Assembly (NCBI GenBank): GCA_051294375.1
Contig: CM119265.1
Location: forward strand, 10,864,338-10,928,337
Length of the DNA stretch: 64,000 nt
Direction: 5' to 3'
From: Paraspadella gotoi
Taxonomy: Eukaryota; Chaetognatha
Below, in pieces: positions 12,001 to 25,400 of this stretch; the first letter of the stretch is position 1, and each line of letters opens with the position of its first letter. Under the pieces are notes generated by a model, which was not told the origin of the DNA, made no database searches, and worked only from the letters and a program-made list of their open reading frames with translations. A program made the translations under genes and the position numbers.

Positions 12001-15000
12001 TATAATTTGGAACGACGACGACGACGCCTACGCCACTTATGCGCAAGTGTTACAATATCGTCGCAAAACGCTTAGCGATTGCGACGATAAAAAAAAGCAT
12101 AATCAATTAGTGAAATAGGTTCTTTTTTTTTCCATTTAAACTCATTTCACTCAACGAAATTCCATCGAAACTAAATTTCGCTTAATCACACACTTTTTCT
12201 ACCCAAATACAAAATTTAAAGTAATCGCCACTCCACTCATGAGTAATTGGTGTTCAAATAGTGAAATATATTTTTTTTGTTTTTTCCAAGCGACGTCGAA
12301 CGGCGTGAAAAAACTGGCCTGGAGAGGTCTACGGTCCTCCATAGCTGGAGAACGAAGGGGGGCCAGGCGGTCAGTATCTTTGACCTCTAGGCGCGGAAGA
12401 AGACTCGTCGGATCAAAGAAGGCCGGCAACGCAGCAGCGAAGGATGCCATTCGGCGGTGAAAGAGAACGGGAGATGAGGTCCAAGATCAAAAAGGGCGCT
12501 CCCTCCGTCCTCCATCGGAATGAGGATGATCTTGGGGAAGAAGCCCAGCGACACCGAGACTCCCTTGAAGGCGTTGTTAAACGACGCCGCCACAAACGCC
12601 ACGTCGACCAACGGCGTAAGTCTCCAAAGGAAGGAGACTAGTCGGGACCTCCACGCCCAGAAAGGCGTGATCCTGAAAGGCTTTGGAGGAAGGGAGACGC
12701 CCTTCCGACGAACGTCGTCCAAAAGGTCGAAAAAGAGTGGGCCTCCGACGGGTAAATCCCGAGAGGAGCCCCGGTGTAGAGAAGTCCGAGAACCCGAAAA
12801 CCGTGGGCGGAGCTAAGACGTGAACGCGATGACGGCGTTACGATGCAAAAGCCGGGGCGAGTCCCGGCTTAATTCCCTGTCTAAGGACGCGGTCGGACAT
12901 CTTAGAACACTAGCGCTTGAAGGACCGCTTGGGGAGGAAGCGAGAGCGCTTGTTGGCAGCGGATATGACATTGGGGGTTGAAACAGCCGCGTCGAAAAGG
13001 GGCGTCGAAGCCACCTGCACGTCCTGATGGCGGATCTTGCCAACGGAGTGGCTGAAGGACGCCACTAGAAAAAGAGCCACGTTGCAGAGCGGGGGCGGCG
13101 AGGATGTCAACGCTGGTTGGAGACATCAATTGAAAAGCACCGATGCCACCGGCGTACAATGTTATATTTTGAAAAAGGGCCTCCAGGTTAACGCCCTGCT
13201 CCTTCCTCCGTCCGCCTATCTCGTATACGGCGCCTCCTGAAAGCCGGGGCGCCGCTGTGAGTCTCCGACGTCGGATCTCGCCGACAGAGCGGTCGAGGGA
13301 CTTTGCTAGAACCGCCGTGTCGTGGAGAGAGGCGGCAAGGACGTCAACGCTAAAGACATCGTCCCTGGACGAGCTGTAGCGGAGAGCATCCGTGATCTCA
13401 CGCAGCTCGTCAGAGACCATGAAGGCGTTAACGGCCGCAGCGTCATCATAAAGGAATTAAAAATTCTCATATCGGTCCGCCTCGCCACGAAATGCCCCTT
13501 GCAAAGAGGCGGAGGGAAACATGAACTTTTAAAAATAATTTTAGATTGAAAACGAAAAATAAGAATTTTCAAAATAACCGGAAAAATTTGAAAAAAAGAA
13601 AGGAGAAACAAAAAGAGGGAGGCGAGGCGTTCAAAAGAACGAGCCCAATTGGTAACAACTCCCCGCTAGAGAGCGTCGAGACGCTGGAAAGACTCGCGTA
13701 GAACTAGAAACTCTCGAAATTAATGACGAGATCATCGTCGTGTGGACAGACTCCAGTCCTCTGTCCCGACCAGCTGCCACTTGGCCCGACAGCGGTGTAA
13801 GCAGCTGACGCGGGCGAAACCCCCACCGCTCGGCCGGGCAATGGAACTGTCGGTTAGTACGGGCTGAGCCCCCAAAACTGATGGAATCGGGCTGCCGAAA
13901 ACCGCGTAAGAGGGGGAAGAAGGCGGCGCTGGTGGGGGTGGTGGCGTCGGGGGCGAGACCGCTCAGGTCCTACTGGGCCTGCTCAAGCCCTCCCGAGGGA
14001 TCTCCATTCCCTCTCTACGACCCAGAGACTTGTCCGAACGTGTACAGTAGTCGGGCCCCCTGCCCGAAAGTTCGTCTCTGTTATCGATATCGATAAAAAA
14101 TATAATGAGCGGATTTCGGTCATAGAAACCGTGAAAAATACTCGAGAAATTCACAAAAAAGGTGTGAAAAACTCGAGAAAACGTGAAAAAACGCGAAATC
14201 TAATCAGTGAGAACCGAACTCGATGAGCGCGAAAAAAGATTGAGGACTTCCAAGCCCGAATGAGGGAGAAGGAGCCTAAGGAGGATTTGCCGGGCTTCAA
14301 TGGTCAATGCCGGTCACGCGACGGCATCCCTTATTTTTCTCTTTTTATCTTATAATGTTATTATCGAGCCTACCGGCGAAGCCGGTTCAGGCTCGATACT
14401 GATTCGGGTGAGCTTCTTTGTGATGCCATCGTCGGCGTTAATTTTGTTATTTTATTTTTTATTTTTTTTATTTTATTTTTTTAGTGTAAAAGACTGGAAA
14501 ACTAAACTGTGTAGTGAAATTCAATAAAAACAAAAGACACTAACGTTTAAAAGACTGGAAAATAATTAAAAACTAAACTACATATTGAAATTCAATAAAA
14601 ACAAAAGACACTAATGTTTAAAATCATTAATAAAAATCATTAATAGATGTTATGAACTAATTCATAAAAAACTATAAAAAATAACGTTCAAGAACGTTCA
14701 AGGATCAAATGTAAAAATCATAAAACCGGAAAAACTAAAAAACGAAAAATGTCAGATGTCAAGAGAAGCAATAGTTTTTATTTTAAATTTATAATTTTTT
14801 ATTTTTTGATAATGCGTAAAAATAAAAACAAAAAATATAACAAAGACAAAAACAAAAAAATATAAAGCATAAACGAAAAACAATGTTAATAAAACGTTCA
14901 AAGATAATGCGTAAAAACAAAAACAAAAAATATGAAAACAAGAACAAAAACAAAAAATATAAAGCATTAATGAAAAACATGAGACCAAAAAATAAACTAA

Positions 15001-18000
15001 AACATTATAAAAATGTTTAATATTCAAGGTTTTATTTTATAAAAAGTCATTATAAGTATTTAATGCATGGCGTTAAGAATTTTTATATAAAAACTACTAC
15101 GCTTTTATAGTTTTGGCTGGGACTTACAGTTTTTTTTTAAATAAAAATTATTATGAATTACGATGAAGTTTTATAAAAGTGTGCGATCATAGTAAGTTAA
15201 AAATTTAGATATAGCTTCTCATCTTGAAATAGCTCTGAAATTTTCATATTACATTTGGATTCAAGTATTTTTTGTTTGAATTTCCACTTCATTATAATTT
15301 ACTGCAATATGCAAATGAGATTATAGTACTCAATATAATATTAAAATTATTATATAGAAATGCTTTAATCTAATTTACATATTGCAATAAATAATATTGA
15401 AGATGAAATTCATAAAAAAAATATTTGAATCAATAAAAAACATGAAATCAAAAGACCTTTTTAATGAGAAGCTATTTCTTAATTTTAATACAAATAAAAA
15501 TAAAATCTTTTACAAGCTATGATTGAAAAGAATTGTATCAATTTCCAATTGTAAACAATTGTAACATTTTTTTCCTTTCTTTTATTTTCGATCATTTGGT
15601 TATCATCGCATCAATTAATGGTTATCATCGGATCAATATTTGGTTATCATCGGATCAATCATTTGGTTATCATCGCATCAATCCTTTGGTTATCATCGCA
15701 TAAATATATGGTTATCATTGAAGGTAGGCTCGATCCTATTCTTTTAAGATTTTTTGTTCGTTTTTCTTACTCTGATAAACGCGCGATCTATCGACTACCG
15801 CGAACAAAAGGGCATTTCGTGGCGAGGCGGACCGATATGAGAATTACCCCTGTTCCGAATTACCCCGCACTACCCTAAACAAAAGACTCGACCATCGGTT
15901 AATAGCAAAAAAAAATAACAAAAGCGGTTGTGATCTTTAGTCGGTACTATCACCACGCTCACGAGTAAAAGCTTGGTAAATTAGGTTAACAATAATGCGG
16001 ATTTTTCCAGATTAAATAAACTAACCTCACGAGTCTTGTATTCGGCTCATGGCCCCTTAGATTAATACCATCAGCTAAAAAATTAATTTCCGAAAACTGA
16101 AATGTAAAAAAAAAAGAAAAGAAAAGACTAACCTCTGCATGATCTTGAGCTTCTCGAAGGCCTGTTCTTCCTTCTCTCTCTCCCCGGCCGAGACGTCGAA
16201 GAGCCAATCGAGATGCTCGGTGAGAAAGTAAATCGTCCGAATTTCTTCGCTCGTCCGTTCAAATCCGTCGACCGATGAAGACGTCGACATCAACGTAGGA
16301 CCGAAGATGGCGCTCAGGTTCTTGAGATCCTGTTTGAAGATGGCGAGAAAAGAATGGAGAATTCAAAACGAATAAATTAACCACTATTCAACTCACCATG
16401 AGATTTGTCTCGCTCTCTCGCGAAATCCTTCGCAAGTGTACGAGTAGCGCCTTCAAAGTAGCGTAATTGACGACCGGAAGTTGACGCAGGAGATTCTTGA
16501 CGCGACGCAACCGCGTTCTCTCGTCCGAGGGCGAAGCGTCTTCGGACCGCATGAGGTCGCACCATTCATCGTGAAGGGAAGTCAACAAAAGTGCATCGGG
16601 CAATTGGGAAAAAAACCTGAAAATTTATTTGCATTTGATAATAAATCATTGAAATTCTCCCCCTTGTGCCGTCCACCCCCTCCGTTTTCCTCACTTTTTC
16701 AAGACGTTAGCAACGTCCTCGACTCCGTAAGCGTCGGCGGCGTCTTCGCCGGCCTCTCCTTCCGTCAAACGCAGCTTGACGGCGCGCGCGTCGTCGCGAA
16801 ATCGCGCCAACAGCGCCGCCACTTTAGCCGCGGATCCGGAACGCCGGTAGATGCCGGGCGACGACAACCCGTGACTCAGGATGAAGGCGAGACATTCCTC
16901 CACAATCACGGGCACGTTGTCCTAAGTCCGTCAAGACATGAAAATATGTCAATCTCTGTCTATTTTCCAATCAACTAACTCACTTGCCTTGGTGAGTAAC
17001 TGCTCCTCGCAACCCGCTCCAGCCTTCCTCGCCTCCCGGATAAAGTTGAGCCATGATTCCGTCTCCTTCCTGCCCTCAGCCTGCAAAGCCAGAGTTCGGC
17101 CTTCGGGAAGATCTACCAGGATTTGAGGTGATGATCCCAGATCGACGGGAAGAAACCCTGAGAGCGAGACCAAACGATTACTTAAAAGCTCAATCAACTC
17201 TCATAATCGATTTTGTACCCAAATGATGACCCGCTGCACCGACGAGCCCTTCGCCATCGCCGTCCCTCGCCGCGCGGACGCCGTAGACGTTTTTGCGAAG
17301 ATCGAGATCCACGAGATGCTCCTCGAGAAGGAGAAACAGTGCCAGGAACTGTTTCTGTTATAAGAGGGGAAAACCATTAGTAATTCAGATCTTAAAATAA
17401 CCTCGTCCAAGAGTAACCAAATTACGTTGAGAACGGCCCAGGCTTTTGCCGACGAATCTCCGGTCTTGATGGAATCCTTGACGAGGAGTTTCCCGCATCT
17501 GGTGAAGCCGTCGTCAACGAAGTCAAACAGTTGAGGCGGGAGGAGGTTCATGGCCAAACAAGACTTCCAAGATTTCTAAGAAGACATTGAGGAGTAGGGT
17601 GGAGTGATGAAAAGATTGAGCGATGGAACAATGTTTTTTTGCTGCCTTTGTATATGTAATATAAAATAATTAAGCCCTTTTTCAAAAAAAATTTGCATAA
17701 CAGTATCATAAATTGAATTTTTTTTTATAGTAATATCCTTATAAAATCATAAAATTTTAAAATCATATTTTCTTAATTTTAAGAACAGTTTTGGATTCGC
17801 CGGAAAAAACTAAAAAACTTTTGTAAAATATGTTACATGATATTTTTAGGTTAAAGCTGCGAAAAATGACCAAAACGTTTCTTTGAGAGTCATCGCATAT
17901 ACCGAGATAATGAATTAGATAGAGATTACACATGGGAGTACAGGTACAGTATTTTTATTTATGACCAATATTTCGATCCATTGGACAGATCATCTTCAGG

Positions 18001-21000
18001 GCCAAATGAGTAAGTTAATAGACAGAGCAAAAAAAGAAGAGAGAGAGAGAGAGCGAGAGAGAGAGTGACCAAAATCATCTTTAAGGGAGAAATGTGCCGA
18101 GCGGAACGTCTGTGCTCGACTGAAGAGGCTAAGAGAAAAGAAAAGGACTTTGCATTAAAAATGTTTACTGATAATGGGCATGATCAAAAGACGTACAAAA
18201 AAATTATGCAGGATTATGGACCAAATGAAAAAACAAAGAACAAAAACAAAAACCAGAATCAAAATCAGTTGAATATCCGCAGCAGCAAATTCGCGATTTA
18301 TTTGCCGTCCTTCCATTTCATAACGCGGAAAATATTGAAATGCGCCCTTATGCCACATTACCCTACATCCCTGGAATGACCCATCAGCTACAGCGGGCCT
18401 ACACGAGGTCAGGGGCCAATCTGTTCTCTAAGTGTGGTCAGACTCTTTCTAGCATCCTGTGTGCTAAAATCAAGTCAAAACCTCCTCCACTGAAAGGGAA
18501 GGGGGTCTATAAATTTTCTTGTTCTTGCTCTGACAAAGCAATCTACGTTGGAGAAACTCGAAGCTTTGACATTCGTGCGGAAGAACACCGGAAAGCCGCA
18601 GAAAGCAGTTCTTCAAATCTCTCGGGAATCTCACAGCATAGAAAAAACTGTTCAGCGCCATTCGATTGGAAACCTGAGATCCTGTTGCAACCCAGAATAA
18701 AAAATCCAAAAAGCCTAAAACATCATCTCAAGGTTGAAGAGGCTTTGTGGATAAGGCGCCGAGACTGCTGCCCAGGACGTGGACTTAATGACGATCTTGG
18801 ATCCTATGTGAAGACAGACGTTTGGAAACCTGTTCTTGATGACTTTAAAAACAAGGAGGGGCGTGGAGGGATTAATCCCTGATTTTGGTCACTCTCTCTC
18901 TCTCTCTCTCGCTCTCTCTCTCTTCTTTTTTTGCTCTTTCTATTAACTTACTCATTTGGCCCTGAAGATGATCTGTCCAATGGATCGAAATATTGGTCAT
19001 AAATAAAAATACTGTACCTGTACTCCCATGTGTAATCTCTATCTAATAATAGTTCTATTACAAAGTGTTAAAAAAGTGGAGAATTTGACCTGTTTTTCTA
19101 TTTTTGACACAGAAGACATTGAAATTTTTAATATATTTTTGATCTAACTTTTTATAAAGAATCAGAATCAGAATATTTAAAAAATTATTTTGAAAATTTA
19201 TGATTTTATAAGAATATTACTATAAATATATTGTAATTAATGATACTGTTCCCCAAACAATATAAGAAAAATATTTTTTGTAATCTTTAATCAAACTATC
19301 TCACGTCTAAATATCCTTGTTTGATCACTCAAATAAAATTTATGTTCCCCAGTGCTCCACTCTATTGAGGAGGCAAGTTGCAATGGTTGCATTTTCGTAT
19401 TCTTCTCTTTTATTCACTTTCCCTTTCACCTTCTTTTCCGAATTTTCGGCGGCGAACGTATAAGTCCTAGACGGAATAGTAATCTCGAAACTGTTGGCAT
19501 CTTCCCCACTGCAAAGAATAACCCGACTGAGCAATGAATAATGACAAAAATCAAAACCGTATGAATGCAACCTTTGATGCGGATCAGAAACGAGAACGAC
19601 ATCCTTGAGATCGACGGTCCCCTTCGGTGCCGTCGACTCCTCGTCGTCGAAGTATTTGAGGCTTCCGGCATCGAGGACGCAGAAACGACGAGCGAAGCGT
19701 CCGCGCGGACCGCCTTCTTTGAGCAGAAAGTCCTTGAGGGTGGTGTGGCCGATGCGCGATCGGGAGTGGGGATTCCGCCAGGAGACTGGAAAGGGTTTTA
19801 TTTGAGGGGGCTTTCTGGACAGATATCTTTTTAAAGATTAAAATTAAATGGACTCACCAGAATTCCTGCTGCCAGCGATGCCGTCCTCTTCGGTGCTGCT
19901 CTCCAAAGCGTTCGACGCCAAGAAAGGACTCGGACCAGCGTCATCGGCGTCGGCGCCGTGGAGGGAAAGGAGCGCCGCTTGCAGGACTTGTCCGGACCTG
20001 TAATTTAGCATGAACTATTTCATGAATCGACCTCGTATACGATAAAGAAATGAGGCTCTAACCTTCTCGCAAGTTCCATCAAAGAACGCCCACCGAAAAC
20101 ATGATCTCTTCTGGTAGAGACGTCGGCTCCGGTGGCGATAAGTCGCATCGTCGTCATCAGTTCCGGCGTCTGAACATTTTTCGCCAAGGCCCTGTCCAAC
20201 GCCTCTTGATCTCCCTTCATCGGGTACATATTGCAGAATTTGCGCATCTTGTATTTCATAATGACGTAGTTCTTTCGCTCCAACTTTGAAGAGTCGGCGT
20301 TTATCTTTTCTTGGTCCAGGTAATATTCCCACATGCGGTTCGCGTTTTCGTTTCCTGGCAACGAACGGAGTTAAAATATCAATCAATCTCCCCGTTTACT
20401 TCTCCCCCCACTCGGTCTTCCCACTCACCGACGGCGCGCGTTAGCTCTATCACGTCGTCGATCCAGACCCCCTGATCCATCTTGAGTGACCTGACTTTAG
20501 AGTAGGAGACCCCGAGTTCTCTGTGGGCGCCGGAACAGTCCTTGCAGACGACGAGGCCCCAGTTGACGACGGCCCATTCAGGGTCGGGTCGTCCGCAGTC
20601 GGCGCAGAATCGGTTGGAAGGATTCTCGCGGATCAGGGACCAAATTCTGAGAGCGGAGGGGAGTGTCCCGATAGAGTAAAAATCTTAAAAGCTTAAGGAT
20701 CGTCGCAATCGCATAAGAACAAGTTTGCGCAAACAATTAATTAATCGATTAATTAATTAATTAAATAATTAATAAATAAATTTATAATACAGCTTATCAT
20801 CATCGATGTCCTTAAAATAAAGATAAATGTGACTTATATTTTTTTCATTTAAACTCATTTCCACTGGCACAATTCCGTCAAAACTTTATATCTAGCTTCT
20901 TCACAAACTTTCCTTCCCGCTCAACAAAATTTCATCTCAATCTATTATGGTTAAAATAAGTAAAAAGAGTCAAGTAATGTGACTCATATTTTTTTCATTT

Positions 21001-22388
21001 AAACTCATTTCCACTCGTACCGAAACTTTATATCAAGCTTCGTCACACATTTTCCTACCCACACACAAAATTTTAACTCAATCTATCCATCAATTATGAT
21101 TAATTAGAGTATTTATTGGTTTAAAATAAGTAAAAAGATTTTAGTAAATGCGACTTATGTTTTTCCATTTAAACTCATATCCACTCACACGATTCCCGTC
21201 GAAACTTTATATCCAGCTTCATCACACATGTTCCTACCCATAACAAAAATTCATTCCGATCCAACCAGCAATCACGAGTTATTGGGGCTTTTTTGCTAAG
21301 GTGGGACGGATGGACGGTATTGATTAGTGAATAATTAATTGACTAATTGATTAATTAACTGATTAATTATTTGATTTATTAATACATCCTGCATATACAT
21401 TTAATATAAAAGGAAAAAAAATCATAATCAATTAGTGAAACAGGTTTTTTTTGTTTTTTTCCATTTAAACTCATTTCCACTCAAACGATTCCATCGAAAC
21501 TTGGTTTCCTGTTAAATCACACACTTTCCTACTCACATACAAAATTCCAGGTCAATCGCCCCATCCACTCATGAGCAATTGTGTTCAAATAGTGAATTAT
21601 ATTTTTTTTGTTTTTTCCATTTAAACTCATTTCCACTCAGCTCATCGCACACTTCCCTACCCACACACACAAAATTTCATTCAAATCCATCCATCCAATC
21701 ACGAGTAATTGTGTTTTTTGGCTAAGGTGGGACGGACAGACAGAGCGGAGGACGGACATCATTTTTTTTGGCAATAATTTATCATAATTCGATGTTCTGA
21801 CATGATATAGTTAGTGCCCGACAATATTGAGGGGGACGGACCGACGGACCGACAAAGTGAATTATAGAGTCGGGATTGATAACAAATTTTGATACTGAAA
21901 AACATCGATTTGGGAAACAGTGCTAATTTTATTTAGACCATGCATAAAATAAAATTAAAAAAAAAGAAAATTAAATTATAAACAGAAAGAAAAATTATAT
22001 TTTGCGCTTGTCAATTAAAAAAATAATAAAGTATTGAGGAAAATTAAAGTTACAGTTTCTGATAAAAAAAGTTTTTTTTTGTCATTGTCAATTTTTATTG
22101 TCAAATAAACTTATCAGCAGACGCAGCCCCTTAGAAAAAAAATTTGAAAAAAGAAAATTAATTTATAAACAGAAAGAAAAATTCTATTTTGCGATTGTCA
22201 ATTAAAAAAAATAATAAAGTACCGAAAAAAATTAAAGTTACAATTTTTGAAAAAAAAAAAACTTTTTCATTGTCAAAAAAAAAAAATAAATAAAAACCCG
22301 ATGTTGCGATAGCAAAATGATAATATGCACGAATGCGATGCCTAATTTTACGAGTTCAATCCTAATTCAATTTTTTTTAAATAAAAAC

Positions 22389-22435
<47 letters not shown>

Positions 22436-25400
22436 AAAAGGCAGAAGCAGAAGCAGCAGAAGAAAAAAGAGAAAAAGAGAGCCCCTGCAGAGCCAGCTGC
22501 AGATTTTTTTTTTTTTGATGAATCAGCACTGGGGAAAAGAGAGAGATAGCTTCATATAATTAAAAGAGAAAAGAGAGAGAGAAGGAGACATAAAAATAAA
22601 ATAGAGGATATTTGTTTGTTTTGATAAAACGTAAACAAAACATATTTAATAACTGTCCTGACCCAATTTTAAGGACATCGATGATGAGAAGCTGTATATA
22701 AATTTTCAGCTTCATACACCCAAATTTAATCATTAAAAAAGCGATCTATAATTTGGAACGCCGATGACAACAACGACGACGACGCCACTCATGTGCAAAA
22801 CCACAGCAAAATCATCGCAAACGCAAAGCGATTGCGACAATAAAAAAAGGTGCTAAAGATGTGGGACACAAACTTTGACGAACTCACTCGTCCGAGTTAG
22901 TGGAGAGTCCGGCGGCTGTGGCGTCTCTCATGGCTTCCTGCCACTCCCTCATCTCCTCCAACGTCTCCGCGGCAAAGGTGAATCTAACGTGGGGAACGTG
23001 GACGAGTTGGAAGCGAGGGTGCTTGGCCGAGGCCGGCGTCAAATCCTGGTCGCACGAAGAGAAGAAATTTAACAGAGGGATAAGCAGATTCCATCGGATT
23101 CCCCATTTCTCTTCCCCATTAACGATCGCCACACCTTTTCTTCTTCCTCTTCCGCCTCTTTTCCTCACTTCCCTTTCCTCCTCATATAGCGACGAGAGAA
23201 GAAGAAGAGAGAAATTTTAGCTCCATCTTGTGTTCTACTTCAGCTCGATAGCTCCCTCTCATTGTTTTGACTTTTCCATTGTCTTTACTCATAGAAAGAG
23301 ATACTGGACCGACCCATCAGTTAGCTTAATGTCGAAAAATGACTTGAGGACTCACGCAAATTGAACCAACCTTGACGCAACCGAGCTTCATCTCAAGCTC
23401 CACTGCAGGCGAATCGTCAACAAAGTCTTTCTCCTCTTTGTAGATGCACATGATGGCGCCTTTGATCGCCAGAAAGCGTCGCCCCACCAACGCCTTGGGG
23501 TTTTCAGTCTGCTCCACGGCCTCCAAGCGGAGAAAACCTTGAAATTTTGAGAAAAGAAGAAGAAAAAATTAAATGTTAGTCTAAACAAGTTTGAGCAAAC
23601 AATGTCGGATCTGCCTACGATAATTAAGCGGTGATAAGCTAATACGATGATAAATCATGGTAATTTTTCTGACTCTCAATTTGTGATTATAACAAATCAT
23701 AACAGACTTCTTAATATATCTATGAAAAAATCTATAAACCAATTGATCTATCAATCATTACCAGTAGCTGTGCTTATACCAACTTGCATAATTTGGCCAA
23801 CTTTCATAATTTAATCAACTTGCATAATTAAATCAACTAGTATAATTGGGTCAATTGACATAATTTGGTCATCTTGCATAATTTGGTCAAACTGGCATAA
23901 TTTGGTCAACTGGCATATTTGGTTCAACGGCATAATTTGGTCAACTGGCATAATTTTGTCAATTGTCGTAATTTGATCAACTGGCATAACTTAGTCAACT
24001 GACATAATTAGCTTAACTGCAAAATTTGGTCAACCGGCATAATTTTGTCAATCAATCAATCAGAGAAAGATTGAGAGAAACTTTTAAAAATTGACATATG
24101 TCTTTTGGTTTTCTGTTTTAAACTCTTTTCCACGCCTACGATTCCATCAAAAACTTCTATCCACTTATCCAGCTTATCTCATAGTTTACTACCCACACAC
24201 AAAATTTTATTTTAATTTATCCAATTTTTAATAAATATAATAATTATGAGTAAATATAAGTAAATATGACTTGTTTTTTCCATTTAAACTCATTTCCACT
24301 CGCACGATCATTAATTAATCGTAGTTAATAAATTAATTAATTTAATCCAAAATGTTTGTTTTTAGGTCTTTTCGTCACTTACCACGATTAAAGCAACGAT
24401 GACGATGATGGCGACGATGACAATAATTCCAATAACGATTGACTTGATTGATTAAATAATTAATTAATTGATAAATAAATTGATTGAATAATTAATTAAT
24501 AGATAAATAATTGATTGATTTAAGAATTAATTGATTAATTGACTGATTAATTAATTATTGATTAATTAATTAACAAATTGATTAATTAACTGATTAATTA
24601 TTAGATTAATTAATATATCTTGCATTTACATTTAATATAAAAATAAAAAGGAGTATAATCAATTAGTGAAACAGGTTTTTTTTCATTTAAACTCATTTCC
24701 ACTCCGACGATTCAATCAAAACTTGATTTCCAGCTTAATCACACACTTTCCTACCAACATACAACATTTCAAGTCAATCGTCCCATCCACGCATGAGTAA
24801 TTGGCGTTCAAATAATGAAATATATTTTTTTGTTTTTTCCCCTTAAACTCATTTCCACTCGCACGATTCCATCGAAACTTCATATCTCGCTCGATCACAC
24901 AATTCCCTACCCACACACAAATTTTTATTACAATCCATTCATCCAATCTCGAGTAATTGGAGTTTTTTGCTAAGGTGGGACGGACGGACGGACAGATCGA
25001 CAGACAGACATTGTTTTTTTTGCATAATTTATCGTATTTTTCCTTTGTTTCGTTGCGATTTGATTTAGAACAAAGTTTTTGAGTTGTAACAACGATTTTT
25101 ATTTCATAGTGAAACGGACATGTTTCGACTCGCATAAGAGCCTTCAGCGCAATTCAATTTCAATTCAAATTGAATTGGCGCTGAAAAAGGCTCGTATGTA
25201 GCATAATTTATTATAATTCGATGTTCTGACATGAAATAAGTTAATGCCTGACAAGATTGAGGGGGCGGACCGACGGACCGACAAAGTGAATTATAAAGTC
25301 GGGATCTGCTTATAAGCAGATCCGACTAAAAATTATTAACAGCTTATTAAGAGCTGAATATAACCTACCCGATTTGTCGGGTTGATTCATATCGCCGCCT

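Larger units (their letters stand above)
9693..15845 (-). mobile_element. Second DIRS-like candidate, interrupted, in an ARAP intron
   Basis: An 84-bp inverted repeat, starting TATCGGTCCGCCTCGCC, lies at 9719-9804 and 15752-15838. AATT stands just outside each copy (9693-9696 and 15842-15845). At 13448-13500 the left edge complement (ATAAAGGAATT) is followed by about 38 bp complementary to the right edge. This is the same end-internal-end design as at 42257-44766, though the left match is only 11 bp. A GC-rich gag-like frame is on the minus strand. R2, a Penelope-type element and R1 have entered it at 9819-12290. No reverse transcriptase is seen. Confidence 0.45.
8597..15876. repeat. Outer inverted pair around the enlarged ARAP intron
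   Basis: A 26-bp sequence beginning GGGTAGTGCGGAGTAATTC (8597-8622) has an inverted match at 15850-15876. The left copy lies 20-odd bp from the acceptor of ARAP exon 8468-8570. Removing 8597-15876 would leave an intron of about 170 bp. I see no clear target duplication. It may be the outer element into which the second DIRS-like candidate inserted. Confidence 0.45.
17595..19364. mobile_element. hAT-like element 1 in an ARAP intron, with 8-bp target duplication
   Basis: The ends are TAGGGTGGAGTGATGA on the left and, reading inward from the right, TAGAGTGGAGCACT. It is flanked by a perfect 8-bp direct repeat TTGAGGAG (17587-17594 and 19365-19372). An 8-bp duplication and YAG-type ends are hAT hallmarks. 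No transposase is present, so it is non-autonomous. Its body matches element 2 at 40967-45839. It contains a nested Penelope-type endonuclease element (about 17893-19046). Removing it leaves an ARAP intron of about 76 bp. Confidence 0.88.
16988..19785 (-). other. ARAP PH domains 3 and 4
   Basis: Exons 19572-19785 and 19430-19508 plus the start of 17402-17575 form PH3: LKDFLLKEG, RRFCVLDAGSLKYFDDE, then RTYTFAAEN and the KSWKS end. The next exons (17402-17575, 17219-17354, 16988-17157) lead into PH4, whose end is clear: RTLALQAEGRKETESWLNFI. The intron inside PH3 was about 76 bp before a hAT-like element entered it. The exon ending at 16988 uses a GC donor. Confidence 0.75.

Noticed and set aside
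12290-13420. GC-rich frames as additional ARAP exons
   Set aside because: ARAP reading frame closes from 16026 to 8570 without them, and they lie within a mobile element with broken frames.
18970-19010. An intact hammerhead ribozyme in the Penelope-type terminal block
   Set aside because: The CTGAAGA and GAAA core parts are there, but I could not close stem III with the needed A-U pair and cleavage site.
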